In this document: one piece after another, positions 10,613-22,263 of the stretch
Position numbering within the stretch: the stretch's first letter is position 1
Layout: every line of letters begins with the position of its first letter
Assembly: GCA_030035585.1 (NCBI GenBank)
Contig: CM057469.1
Location: 16,548,501 to 16,612,500 of the forward strand
DNA: 64,000 nt
Source: Dugong dugon
Lineage: Eukaryota > Chordata > Mammalia > Sirenia > Dugongidae
Direction: 5' to 3'
Position numbers and translations under genes: made by a program
The notes under the pieces: generated by a model
What the model was told of the DNA's origin: nothing
What the model saw: the letters and a program-made list of their open reading frames with translations, nothing else
Database searches by the model: none

Positions 10613-11479
10613 AGATGATCAGTTGTTGGGGCAGCATATAGGATAAAGGAATTTCCTTTTTAAATGGTAAAGACGTACACAGTAGAGAGAGAGAGAGAAA
10701 GTATAACAGAGAAAACAAGGAACTGACTCCAGGATGGAAAGGGATGAGACCCCAGAACAGGCATTAGAAAGAAGGAGATGAGAAGGAAAGGAGGGAAGGG
10801 TGGATGTTCACGTAGATGATTTTAGCTTTGACAGCAGAAGTTGAAGGATTTAATGCCTGAGATTTGTCATTTTCTCTGAGAGTAAGAAGGAAGCATATAC
10901 TCTCAACTGGGGAGAGGTAGAGGGGTTAAAGCTTGAGGGTTAAGAAAAGTGGAAAAGTTTTAAAATAGTAACTGGAAAATGAGAGGGAGAGAGCTTTCTA
11001 AGGAAAACACAGGAAGATTCCTGGGAAGCACTGAGGTCCCAGTTGAAGTTAAAGACCACACATTTATAGTGGCACCACTTGGCTACAATGTTTTTTGACA
11101 ATGACTTTAAAACACACTGTAATGTATGCAAAGTTATGTCACTACTATACTTTTTCCAGATTTCCTTCTAGTAACAACTCTTGAAACTTAGAAGGCAGAA
11201 TGAGCACTAGCACAAAGCTAGCCTTTTAGAAAGGTTGTACCACACACACAACTCTGAGAAATTACTGCAGAAATGTTTACACAATGTATACAGCAGAATA
11301 CTGAGGTTATTATCTGTATGTTAAAATAACCCCTTCTTTACATTAAGAGTTAGAAAGAGTTACATTAAACTGCAAACTCTTCTGTGTTTTTCGATGAGGA
11401 GCTTATGGAATCATTCATGTCAGAGTACTCAGTCCTGAGAAAGCACGTCAGTGCAAAATAAAATGAAAGAAAATGGTGA
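10613..11479. other. Intron, purine-rich, no clear feature
   Basis: After the old L1 resumes and ends (about 10612) the plus strand is purine-rich, with a (GA)n run near 10686-10698 and many 'aaggag/gagagg' words. I recognise no exon, no repeat family and no significant open frame. Confidence 0.6.
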
Positions 11480-12565
11480 AGGGTAAGACAGTACACAATA
11501 CTAGGGAAGCCAGCACAACCTGTACAAGGAAAGGTCATGGAAGCTCCATAGACACATCCAAACTCCCTGAAGGACTGAATTGCTGGGCAGAGGGCTGTGG
11601 GGACCATGATCTCGGGGAACATCTAGCTCCATTGGCATAATACAGTTTATAAAGACATTGTTCTACATTCTACCTGGGTGAGTAGCGTTGAGAGTCTTAA
11701 AAATTTGTGAGCAGCCATCTAAGATACTCCACTGGTCTCACCCCGTCGAGAGCAAAGGAGAATGAAGAGAACAGGATACAAGGAAAAGATTAGTCCAAAG
11801 GACTAACGGACCACAGCTACCAAGGCCTCCACCAGACTGAGTCCAGTACAGCTAGATGGTGCCCGGCTACCACCACTGACTGCTCTGACCAGGATCACAA
11901 CAGAGGGTTCTGGACAGAGTTGGAGAAGGATGTAGAACAAAATTCTAACACACAAAAAAAAGACCAGATTTACTGGCCTGACACAGATTGGAGAAACCCT
12001 GAGAGTATGGCCCCCAGACACCTTTTTAGCTCAGTGGTGAAGTCACTCCCGAGGTTCACCATTCAGCTGGGGATTGGACAGCCCCATAAAACAAAACAGG
12101 ACTAATGAGGCATAGCAGTCCAGGGACAAGGACTAGAAGGCAGAAGGGGACAGGAAAGCTGGTAATAAGGAACCCAAGGTTGAGTAAGGACAGTGCTGAC
12201 ATATAGTAGGGTTCTTAATCATTGTCACAGGACAATATGTGTACTAACTGTTCAATAAGAAACTATTTTGTTCTGTAAACTTTCATCTAAAGTAAGAATA
12301 GCAGCACAACTGGAAGAACGTAATCAACGTAACTGAATTATACATGTAGAAATTTTTGAAATGGTGTATCTTTGGCTATGTATATTTTCACCAAAAAAAA
12401 AAAAAAAAAAAATGTCCTCCAAGTCCGAGAAGGGAGTGTGTTGGCATGTTGTGGGGTTGTTAACCAGTATCATAAAACAATATGTGTACTGACTGTTTAA
12501 TGAGAAAATATTTGTTCTACAAACCTTCACCTAAAGTACAATAAAAAAAAAATTTTTTAAAAAAG
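11480..12565 (+). mobile_element. L1 3'UTR copy (5'-truncated)
   Basis: Homologous to 9160-10540 from 'cagtacacaatactaggga' onward, including 'ggggaacatctagctccatt', 'gattagtccaaaggactaac' and two copies of the ~100-bp block (about 12195-12300 and 12445-12540), with A-rich runs near 12392-12412 and at the end. No ORF2 sequence precedes it. Small open frames here are meaningless. Confidence 0.85.
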
Positions 12566-12984
12566 AAAAACTTTGAGAGCTGTCTAGATGTTTAAAAACA
12601 GCAATATTTTATAAGTAAATCATCATCAACATAAACTCAAATAAATGTTAACTGCTGCTTGAATGAGTTGGTTCTTCTTTCAAAACTTAAAAAAATGCAC
12701 TCACACTGTAGTCTAGTTCAATACCAAAATTATGAACTGTCTCTCTTGTGCATTCTGTTCAGAAATCCCTGTGACAGAAAAGATAATATGTATTACACTG
12801 GGCCAAGGAAAATATCTCTTTTATGCATGGACTATTCTACAGCTCTATTTAATTTCTTCTGTTTCTTTCCTATACATATTTGGCAGACTTAAAGATACCT
12901 GCAAGTTTTCTTCTATGCTAGAGATCAGATATAAAAATTTTAACCTTAATAACTGAAAGAATATGTTACATTGTCATTTTAAGG
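12566..12984. other. Intron, no feature seen
   Basis: AT-rich sequence between an L1 3' end and a SINE remnant. The open frames at 12659-12892 and 12732-12956 show no conserved motif and no splice context that would make them coding. Confidence 0.5.
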
Positions 12985-13025
12985 CTCCAAACCCATTGCC
13001 GTCAAGTCGATTCAAACTCATAGTT
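12985..13025 (-). mobile_element. AfroSINE tail remnant
   Basis: About 40 bp reading 'aaacccattgccgtcaagtc' then 'gattcaaactcatag', the antisense 3' tail of AfroSINE; the tRNA-like head is absent. Confidence 0.75.
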
Positions 13026-13139
13026 GAAACATCCTGATATGCTCAGTTCCCAAATAGGATGGGGGCAGAAAAAACATGTAATTACTACTTTATAATATTC
13101 TTCATTTTCTTAAGGCTAAAATTCTAAAAGGTTACATAA

Positions 13140-13335
13140 ATACAAGAAATACATTTATTCATTCAGAAAATATCTAATAAGAACCTACTCAGTACGAAGC
13201 CTAGAAATATAAGAACAATGTTTGTCCTAGAGAAGTTCACACTCTAGAGGGCAGAAGAGACATGCAAACAAGCAATTATAATACAGAGCAATAGATAATA
13301 GATATAAATAATTTAATAGAAAGCAAATAATCCGA
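13140..13335 (-). mobile_element. L2 LINE 3' end
   Basis: Minus-strand L2 terminal region: 'tttattcattcagaaaatat', a diverged 'cctactcagtacgaagcct', then 'ttcacactctagagggcaga', the standard order for the L2 3' end read in antisense. Confidence 0.65.
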
Positions 13336-13339
13336 GAAG

Positions 13340-14157
13340 CTGGACTATATGAAGAAGAACACAGCATCAGGGTTGGAGAAAAATTCATTAACAACCTGTG
13401 ATATGCAGCTGATACAACCTTGCTTGCTGAAAGCAAAGAGGACTTGAAGCACTTACTGATGAAGATCAAAAACTACACCTTCAGTATGGATTACACCTCA
13501 ACATAAGGAAAACAAAAATCCTCACAACTAGACCAATAAGCAATATCGTGATAAATGGGAAAAATACTGAAGTCCTTAAGAATTTCATTTGACTCGGATC
13601 CACAATCAATGCCCATGGAAGCAGCAGTCAAGAAATCACACGACATATTGCATTGGGCAAATCTGCAGCAAAAGACCTCTTTCAAGTGTTGAAAAGCAAA
13701 GATGTGACTTTGAGGGCTTAGGTGCACCTGACCCAAGCCATGATATTTTCAATTGCCTCATAGGTATGCAAAAGCTTGATAACGAATAAGGAAGACCGAA
13801 GAAGAACTGATGTCTCTGAATCATGGTGTTCGTGAAGAATATTGAATATACCACATTCTTCCAGAAGAACGAACAAATCTGTCTTGCAAGTACAGCCAGA
13901 ATGCTCCTTAGAAGCAAGGATGGTGAGACTTCATCTCACATACTGTGGACATGTTATCAGAGGAGACCAGTCCCTGGAGAAGGACATCATGCTTGGTAAA
14001 GTAGAGGACCCTCAACAAGATGGATCAACACGGTGGCTGCAACGATGGGCTCAAATACAGCAATAAGTGTGAGGATGGCCCGGGACCAGGCAGTGTCTCA
14101 TTCTGTTATACATAGGGCTGCTATGAGTCGGAACTGACTCAACAGCACCTAACAACA
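13340..14157 (+). mobile_element. RTE-clade LINE fragment including RT active site region
   Basis: Longer than the copy at 5395: it begins upstream of the polymerase box. Around 13400-13450 a frame reads YAADTTLLAESKEDLKHLLM, where RTE elements normally have YADD, so the first catalytic Asp codon is altered. It then parallels 5410-6135 to the end 'gctatgagtcggaactgact' and 'caacagcacctaacaacac'. Several stops and frameshifts; inactive. Confidence 0.85.
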
Positions 14158-14342
14158 CATTTAGGAAAAACTGGTATAACTTACTAAAATGTATATGTAA
14201 ACTAACAACTCAATATTTAATTTCATATACTACAAAAACATTATACTCTGTCATCCTGTATTATTGTAAATTTGGTTTTTTTCTAGTGCTTATGAAATTT
14301 TATTTTCTACTTAGCTTATCTGCATTTGGTAAATACCGCTTA

Positions 14343-14511
14343 AAAAAAACAAAATCCAAACCTGTTGCCATCGAGTTGATTCTGACTCACAGCAACCTTA
14401 TAGGACAGAGTAGAACTGCCCCACAGGGTTTCCTAGGAGTGGCTGATAGATTTGAACTGCCCACCTTTTGGTAGGCAGCCAAGCTCTTAACCACTGTGTC
14501 ACCAGGGCTCC
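14343..14511 (-). mobile_element. AfroSINE with target-site duplication
   Basis: Antisense copy (tail 'aacctgttgccatcgagttg', head 'ccactgtgtcaccagggctc'). Flanked by aaataccgctta (14331-14342) and aaatactgctta (14512-14523), a 12-bp duplication with one difference. Confidence 0.93.
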
Positions 14512-14523
14512 AAATACTGCTTA

Positions 14524-15738
14524 GAGTTATTTAATTTTTATTTTGTTTCTTCTTATTATTAATCTATATAAAATGGCTTAGAAGTCAACACACGTTCCCT
14601 TTAGATACTGGCAAAATGTTTTAGGTTTTGTAAAGATTAGCCATTGCATACAGCCAACAAAAAAACCTCACAAACTGTTTCAGTGAATCATGTGACTACT
14701 AGATTCTTGATTTCAATGTCATACTTCAGTCCTATTTGATTGCATTTTTAAAATTAATAAGTAAGCTTTCAAAAGATACTGCCATTTAAAGCCACATTCT
14801 TTGCTAACAAAATGTTGATGTGAGATAGGCTTGTGAATAAGTTTTCCAAATCCGTATTACCTTTTTGAAGAGAAATCTTTACTGTTCTCTAGCATCATAC
14901 AACTCTAACATAGACATTTAGTGGCACTGAAAATGTTTTATTGCTGGTATCAAAGTCAAATAAATGATTATGCTTATCTTACTCCTAATCTAATTCTACA
15001 AAATTATTTTTAAAAAGATAAATCTACAGAAATTTGATAGAGTTTTCTTAGGAAGAGAGCTACTTCAAAAAAAGAACAACATATATATATTCAAATTTAA
15101 GATCGGTATATGTATTTCTTATAAGGAAAGCATTAATGTGACATTAAATAGTTCTTTTAATGAAAGACCCTGTATCAGATTCTTTCTTTTCCTTTGCTTA
15201 TTCTGGCCTAAAATTACACTTCTGGAAAAGCCTGACCATCCTAGCAAAAACAGTACCTTCTTCTTTCTGGCCTCTTACTTTATTTTTCTTGACAGCATTT
15301 ATCTGACACTGTTATTATGCCTTTCTTTTTTTTTTTTTTTTCCCCTTAATCTACCTCCCTCCATGAAATGGAAGTAGGAACTTTCTTTTCTTTATTACTA
15401 AATCCCCAATACTTGAAAACTGCCTGGCACTCAACACTGGTTGAACAAATGAACAAACAATTACCCACTAATCATACTGCTATTACAATATCTTCAAAAT
15501 TATGAAGTAAACTGTAATTTATTAAACAACAGTCTTATAATAATTTTTCTTATCAAATGACACTGTTACGCTTTCCTTCTCCAAAACACCTAATCACAAG
15601 CACAAATAAAATAAATACTTACAGACACAAAGGACGGTAACAGCTTTCTAAACAATACATACAAATACATAAACTTATTTAAAACATACTTGAAATCACC
15701 TAGTTATTATAACATGTTTCTTCTTATTATTCTTCTAT
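14524..15738. other. Intron, AT-rich, no feature seen
   Basis: Single-copy-looking AT-rich sequence with a T run near 15328-15342. The open frame at 15138-15377 is hydrophobic, low complexity and unsupported by motifs or splice sites. Confidence 0.5.
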
Positions 15739-15749
15739 ATCTAATGGTG

Positions 15750-15927
15750 GAACACTGTTGGCGTAGTGGTTAAGGGCTGTGGTGCTAACCAAATGGTCGG
15801 CAGTTTGAATCCACCAGCCACTCCTTGGAAACCCTAGAGGGCAGTTCTGCTCTGTTCTATAGGTTCGTTAAGAGTCGGAATCAACTCGATGCGGGTTTGG
15901 TTTTTTTTTTTTTTTTTTTTTTGGTGC
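15750..15927 (+). mobile_element. AfroSINE with exact target-site duplication
   Basis: Head 'gttggcgtagtggttaaggg', tail 'agtcggaatcaactcgatgc' and 'gggtttgg' followed by about 24 T. The 11-bp repeat atctaatggtg lies at 15739-15749 and 15928-15938. The 3' end is T-rich on the sense strand, not A-rich, as in other AfroSINE copies here. Confidence 0.93.
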
Positions 15928-15989
15928 ATCTAATGGTGTAAAAGCCAACAAAGGCTCCTTCTGGATTTAAATCATATTGTATCATATCA

Positions 15990-16199
15990 AGGAGCTCTGG
16001 TGGCACAGTGGTTAAAGTGCTTGGCTCTTAAAATGAAAGGTTGGTGGTTTGAACCCACCAGCTGCTCTGCAGAAAAAAGATTTGGCAGTCTGTTTCCTTA
16101 AAGATTACAGTCTTGGAAACCCTATAGGACAGTTCTACTCTGTCATATACAGTCGCTATGAGTGATAATCGACTAGATGGCAATGGTTTTTTTGGGGGG
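15990..16199 (+). mobile_element. AfroSINE long variant with target-site duplication
   Basis: Head 'gctctggtggcacagtggtt', internal block 'aaaaaagatttggcagtctg', tail 'agtcgctatgagtgataatc'. The 11-bp repeat gtatcatatca is found at 15979-15989 and 16200-16210. The right copy continues as a short (tatca)n microsatellite to about 16243. Confidence 0.92.
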
Positions 16200-16257
16200 G
16201 TATCATATCATATCATACTATATGTATACTATATCATATACAGGTATAAATATAGCA

Positions 16258-16430
16258 GCATAATGCAACTGTCAGAGCACTGAATTAGGAAACAGAAGAC
16301 CTCGCTGAGTCCTAGATCCATCACTAATTAGTGGGGTAATCTTGGGCAACTGCCACTTCTCTGAAGTTCACTTTCCTCATATTTAAAATAAGAAAATAGA
16401 AGCAATCTTATGAATTATGCTAGGTTGTTA
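16258..16430 (+). mobile_element. MIR SINE
   Basis: Diverged MIR: 'gcactgaattaggaaacaga...cctagatccatcactaatta...tcttgggcaactgccacttc' follows the core order of MIR (tRNA-related part, core, 'cctcat..ttaaaat'). Confidence 0.7.
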
Positions 16431-16461
16431 TTTGATCAAATATGTCACAACTATAAAAGAC

Positions 16462-16715
16462 AAGAGGTAGCCTAGTACAGTGGGTTATAAACAGTGACTG
16501 TGTAGTCAAATGACATATTTTCAGAAAGCTCCTATTCTATAATGAGTTGTGTACCCTGCTGCAAGCTATTTAGAAACTCTGACTCATTATAAAATGCGGA
16601 TGACGACATCTTCCTTACATAGTTGTTTTAACAATTACATGGTTTAATACATAAAGCCAGTTAGAAAAATACCTGGCATACAGCAAGTACTATATAAGTA
16701 TTTACTATATTATTA
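16462..16715 (+). mobile_element. MIR SINE, near full length
   Basis: Second MIR directly after the first: 'gcctagtacagtgggttata', 'ctgactcattataaaatgcg', 'ttgttttaacaattacatgg', then 'cctggcatacagcaagtact', the standard MIR 3' order. Confidence 0.75.
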
Positions 16716-18379
16716 TACTAATAAAAACTACTATCATAATCATTACCATTATAGATTTTTAAAAGCAGTTGTCATTTTGCCTTACATACTCTAAGAACAT
16801 TTTGCAAAACTATGTACCTTTTGCACATTTTTAAGTTGGCATTTAAACTTTTTCATCATGAGTAGTGGATATAATTTCCAGTCTATCAGATACGTTAATA
16901 TTTTTAAAATAAAATTGTTACAATGCTCTTTTCATCTACTTAAAAATATGTACTAACAAGCTTGTTTTTTAATAGTCTCATAAATTTTTTTTCTATTTGA
17001 ATTTATAGTTCCATTCATATTTGAAAATTAGAATTTTTTTATAATGCAATGTATTTTTATGCTTGAAAGTACCTTATTGATCACCTTATCATACTTTTTT
17101 TACAACAAAATATATGTATATAAATTGACCATAAGACTGTAGGTGTTAAATTTTTTCTGGACTGGGTTATGATAAATATTATTACATGGACTTGATTGAA
17201 CCAATACAAACACATTACAAATTTTGAAAATAACTATTAACCAAAAAGTAAAATTTTGAAAATTAATCTATTAAGGAGATATGTTTGGCTTTTAAAAAGT
17301 ATTAGTTCATATAACTAGACATTACTCATTGCTAGAATAAAAGGAATTCAATTAAAAATATTTTTGAGGGGGTAGAATGAAATCCTAGAAAGTTTTTTGA
17401 TAAAACAAGTAGAGGAGAATGGTAGGGAGTTTCGTTAGCAAAGTCACTTAACTCTTTGAACTCTTTCTGAGTTATGTGCCAGTGTCGTCTAACAACAAAA
17501 AATTTTAATAATATATATCAGCTCACAACTTACATAAGCTCTATTTTTATCTTGTTGAAAGCAAAGAATTGTACACCACCAGAGCTGTGAAAAATTTCTT
17601 ACCTAAATGAGAGAGTCATTCACTTTCTCAATACTAATATTTCTACCTGTTTCTGTTTGGTACCCAGGGGAATTTTTATAATCCGGAATCATACACCACA
17701 TGAACATTTGGGATCTGAGGAGCTATAGTTTCTTTTGACAAGAAAGGAAAGTGGAAGACATGAACTGGCGTAACTCCTGGACCTCACACGTATTTTCAGG
17801 GAGAAAAATTGTGGAAAAGAATACCTAAGGAAATTGAGGATCTAAAAATTGAATTCTTAAAACTATAAGTACTTACACACCACTCGGAAAGTCTGGCTAG
17901 CCATAAAGGTACTCTCACCACAGTTTGAAGATGTATTTTTAAATATGGCTTTGTACAAAGAAAATAAAAAGGAGATTTAAAGTAAAAGAAACACAAATGG
18001 CCAAATATATATATATATATGATGTTCAGCCTCAGTCATAATAAAATAAACGTAAATTACCACAACAGAATATCCCTTCTGACCTAGAAGATCTGTGTAA
18101 TACTATGTGGCCACTGATAAGAATTATGTAAATCTGTTATTAGCAGAAAGAAATCTGTAATATATTAAATGGAAAAACACAAGTTGTAGTTCTGATAGAA
18201 ATTCTGTGTACAGATGCATAGAAAATAGAAAAGGAAGTCCACAGATTGGTAGCAATGGCTACTTCTGAAAAGAGAGTGGGTACTGGGGGAATGGGTAACA
18301 GGAGACCATATATTTTACTGACTAAAGAATTATTGGTAAAAAAATTTCAAGTTAGGCAATATAATAAAAAATACATACT
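16716..18379. other. Intron, AT-rich; no gene recognised
   Basis: AT-rich sequence with an (AT)n run at about 18006-18020. The stretch 17990-18370 has a faint old-LINE look ('acaaatggccaaatat', 'gatgttcagcctcagtcat'), but I cannot place it securely. No exon-like open segment with splice borders was seen. Confidence 0.4.
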
Positions 18380-18760
18380 AATTACAAACCTAAGAGGAAA
18401 AAAAAAAGCAAGAGAAAAATAACAAAACAAAACCAAAGAAGCAAATGATATGAATGCTAGAAAAACCAGATAATGGACAGTACACAGAAATACATCCATG
18501 AATATAAATGAATTATCTATTCTAAGTAAGTAACTTTAGAGTGTTTGTAGGAGATGTCTTTGTATGTGTGGAGGTGGTAGGGTATATTCTGTGGAAATAC
18601 TAAAACATCTCGAGTAGTCTTTAGTATAGAAGGCTCTACACTGAAAAATAAGCAGAGGGGAGAGCCAAAACTAAAAAGGCAAAATTAAAGTATAAGCTAT
18701 TTTAGGATTGAAGAAGACTTTCCAGGTTATCTGGTCCAGACGCTGCCTCCACGCTGGCAG
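18380..18760 (+). repeat. Diverged repeat, copy 1 of a pair
   Basis: Shares ordered words with 20050-20420: 'agagaaaaataacaaaacaaaaccaaagaa' here is matched by 'agagaaaaatacaacaaaaccaaagaaac'-type wording there, then 'aaggctctacactg' against 'aaggctctaccgtg', and 'ttccaggttatctggtccag' against 'ttcccagaccatctggtcta'. The last part looks like an old SINE/LINE block also seen at 58140-58200. Family unknown to me. Confidence 0.5.
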
Positions 18761-20049
18761 CAGTTGCCTGTGCCCTCCCAACAACTTGTAATTCACTTTT
18801 GATGATTAACAAAATATGGACTAAGTGATTTTACCAAGATACTATATTAATAATAATGATATGCCTCCTGCCTCCTGAATTCTATTACACTATTCTATTA
18901 TACCAATCCATTGCAGTTTGCTATGGTCAATTCTGTGAGAGAACAGGGAGTGTCCCTCCTTGGAACAGCCACTCAGTTTCTCTAAATTTACACACAGTTC
19001 TATTTACTACAGTTAAAATAATGTAAAGACAGAAGGAGAGGAATTATCTCATTGGCTATTTCAGTTCTGGCATGTCACGGTCATCCATTAGTATTTGCAA
19101 GCCCACAGTTACTATGGATAAGAATAAATAGGGTGATGAAAGAAATCAGTACCACTTCAGGCTTGAAATATCTTCTTACTCTTCTCCACCACTTACATCG
19201 TATCCAGTGTTCTGTAGCACAGGTTCCCCACCTATATATAGGTTAAGGAACCCTGTAAATTACTGGAATTGGTACAGTACGGTCTGAGAATCCATGCATG
19301 CCTAAGTATTTTCCACCAAACAGGAAAATGACAATGCTTAGCATAATTGATACACACCAAGTACTCAATGAATACTTGTCAAATGATACACTTTGAAAAG
19401 TAGTAAGATTTAAAAAAATGTATGCATATAAGAAATGAAACATTAAAAGTGACACCTCGAATTTCACCATGATGCTGGTTTGGAAGAAGGTAAATTCCTT
19501 AAGGATGAAACTTACATTTAACTAACTGTCTTTAAAACTCTTAATTTTCCTAGGAAAATATCTTGAGACTAATACACACAATAACCTGCCAAGTTTAATC
19601 TAATTTAATCTCAGTATATCACTGAAAGAGTACCATTTGTCAGAGAGAAAAGCCACTTTTTCTCAAGCTTTGGTGCCTTTATACCTGCCTTCTGCATCTG
19701 AAATATTCTTTGTCTTCTCCCTTGGCCGACCCTCTCTGCAGCCTACCTTTGTCTGAGCAAAGTCTATTTATCCTTTAAAGCTGATGAAAGCCATTCTTAT
19801 AGAATAAAAATTTTACACACATGAACAAATTATACATATAAGTTATAATGTATAATGTGTATTAATAGAAAAGAAAAGATGAAATATACTCTTACACACA
19901 TATATGAAAAATGTCAAAAACTTAGTTTGGAAAAATCTTCTTATGATTATTCTATCATGAATGGAATAATAATGAAAGACCTAAAATTGGTTATAATAAT
20001 AAAAATATATAATATAGTACAGGGACTATAGTAATTCAGTAAAAAATTA
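18761..20049. other. Intron between repeat copies
   Basis: Mostly AT-rich. A pyrimidine-rich patch at 19660-19800 ('gaaatattctttgtcttctc...cctttaaagctgatgaaag') resembles the L2 C-terminal region but is too short to call. No exon seen. Confidence 0.4.
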
Positions 20050-20420
20050 CATATTTAGGAGGAAAAGGAAAGAGAAAAATACAACAAAACCAAAGAAACA
20101 AACATCTGGATGCTGGGAATAATATCAGGGAAGGTATTTAAAAATATCTGTAAATAAACATGGACTCAGAGTCCCTATCTTTAGGAACCAACTCTCCAAA
20201 ATTCAAACAATTCAAAACATCAACAGAGTCTATGAATTTGGTGAATCTGTATAGATACCGAAACACTGAAGACATCAGTAATAAAAGGCTCTACCGTGCA
20301 GGGCAACAGAAATGAAAATCACAGCAACAGATCATCATCATACAATCTTTGGGTTGAAGACTGGTAGAAATTTCCCAGACCATCTGGTCTAGTCCCCTCC
20401 TTAGAGACAGAGGTATGTAA
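20050..20420 (+). repeat. Diverged repeat, copy 2 of a pair
   Basis: Partner of 18380-18760 in the same orientation, about 1.67 kb away. Similarity is patchy over roughly 370 bp, so either two copies of one old interspersed repeat or an ancient local duplication. Confidence 0.5.
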
Positions 20421-20679
20421 GCTTGTGTCATGGAGAAATGGAACATTATTACTCTTTTTTAAAAACTGTCTAAGTCAGAATGTTCTAAACTGTAGTTACT
20501 GGCATATTATTTTCAAGATTTTTTCCAATATGTATCTATTATGTATATTATTTAATTAATACATATTTTTATCTACTCACTTCTTAAGCTTAACTATATT
20601 CCAAGCAATTATGTCTATAAATATTGCAGTTCTGATGTACTACATATGCATAACTATTAATATCATCAGTGTACCAGCT

Positions 20680-20830
20680 AAAATCATCTTGTATCCTCCC
20701 GAAAGTACCCATATCATAGTTCAGGAAACACCAGGCTAAAGGAAAGATAAGTGACTTGCCCAAGAAAGAGCACTGATAAATAAGGCAGACCCCTCCATTC
20801 CAAATCCTACCCAATGATTCACTGCGTTTT
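20680..20830 (-). mobile_element. MIR-like fragment
   Basis: Antisense MIR core: 'aaagataagtgacttgccca' then 'ataaataaggcagacccc' and 'cattccaaatcctacccaat', corresponding to the reverse of the MIR 'gccacttactagctgtgtgacc...' core. Diverged. Confidence 0.5.
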
Positions 20831-21269
20831 CCCTGGAGTTATTGCAATGGAATTTGGAAATCCATATAGCCATATGTATTAAGTCTGTCAACTAAAAAGA
20901 AAATAACAATACCTATCATATTTGTCATACAGAAAGTCAAAGGGCTTCAAATTACAAACCAACCAGCCAAAAAACAGAAAAGAATAAAAAAAAACTCAAT
21001 GAAAACAATGAAGGGTAATAAGAGTATGCCAGTTAGACGGCAGTTTGTTCCTTAAGGGCAAAGACAATATCTTACTCTGGACAGTGCTTCAAATATGTCA
21101 TGTCCAAAACTGAACTCCTGATATGCTCCCCCACAGAATCTGTTCCACCCATACCCTTCCCCTTTCAGTTAACATTCAGGCAAAGACCTTCAAGTCATTC
21201 TTGACTCTTCTTTTATTCTCAGACTTCACATTCAATCCATCAGCAAATCCTATTGGCTCTTTCAAAATA

Positions 21270-21442
21270 CAGTGAAACCGGTGAGAGCTGGAACTCAAAG
21301 GGACTGCCTTGTCTTTCCAGGTCTCATGAGTTTTCCACCTTTAACAGGGTATACTCTTATCGTTTTAGTGGAAAATATCTGAGTTTTGCTTCTCTGACAG
21401 GTTTCTGCCTTACACAGGTTCCAGCCTTCGCAGGTTTTACTG
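21270..21442. mobile_element. TA-flanked MITE, Tigger/pogo-like
   Basis: 173 bp bounded by TA (21268-21269 and 21443-21444). Left end CAGTGAAACCGGTGAGAGC and right end (read inward) CAGTAAAACCTGCGAAGGC form imperfect terminal inverted repeats of about 25 bp, both continuing 'TGGAAC'. No transposase coding. The CAGT start and TA target fit the Tc1/mariner-pogo (Tigger) group; I cannot name the family. Confidence 0.75.
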
Positions 21443-22044
21443 TATATCTAGCACTGGACCATCACCAAACACTTCTACTGTTATTATCCTGCTTCAAGCC
21501 ATCAACATTTTTCATTATTGTCCTCCAACTCATCTCCCTGACTCTAACCTTATTCCCTATAGTCTCTTTTCAACACAGTAGCCAGAATGATCCTTTTAAA
21601 AAAATTACTTAGATAATGAGAAGCCTCTGCTCAAAACCCTGCAAAGGCTCCAATTTTACTCAGAGTAAAAACCAAAGACTTTACAACAATCAGTGAGACT
21701 CTATGTGATCAGGCAGCCAGCCCCATCTACCTCTTTACTTCTCCAACCTCCTCCTATTCTCCCTGCTTGCTCATTCTGCTCCAGCTACCTGGCCCCTGTG
21801 TTTTATCTGAACACACGAGGTACATTCCCACTTTAGAGCCTTTGCACTGGCTGGTCTTTCTGCCTGGAACACATATTCCCCAGAAATCTACATGGCTAAC
21901 CCCTTTACCTTCTTCAAGTTTTTGCTCACATCACTTTCTCTGACCACTTAAAATTGTAAAACTCCTTATCTTGCACTTCTGACACATTCTCCTTATTCTG
22001 TTATTTTTAAGCTTTTATCATCTTTCAACTTGCTATATCATTTA

Positions 22045-22263
22045 CATGCCATACTTTTACACAAATAACATGCACCTTCTACATTTGTTTGCTAACTGCT
22101 ACCTCCCTGTGACTTATTTTCCTAAGTGTCGCTATGCCAATTTTTTTTTTTTACGTTTCTGTAAAACAAAAATTAGCATAGCGTGCTTACAAAAATACTT
22201 GCGGGGGGAGTGAATCGTTGGCAAACAATGTGGAAGGCAGATGTTATTTGCATAAAAATATGG
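22045..22263. mobile_element. Near-palindromic MITE, copy 1 (nested in L2)
   Basis: About 219 bp that folds on itself: left arm about 22048-22145 matches the reverse complement of the right arm about 22165-22263 along nearly its whole length (pairs such as acaaataacatgcaccttct with the inverse of ggaaggcagatgttatttgc; gctatgccaattttt with aaaaattagcatagc). The loop is roughly 15-20 nt. TA at 22043-22044 and 22264-22265. No coding capacity. Homologous to 42895-43103. Confidence 0.85.

Noticed and set aside
15750-15927. Possible tRNA genes in AfroSINE heads
   Set aside because: All heads are followed by SINE bodies and tails; none folds to a complete tRNA by eye.
18000-18025. (AT)n run as a regulatory element
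   Set aside because: Simple microsatellite without supporting context.
21253-21612. 119-codon open frame on the plus strand
   Set aside because: Spans the Tigger-like MITE and flanking L2; a chance frame across a transposon boundary.
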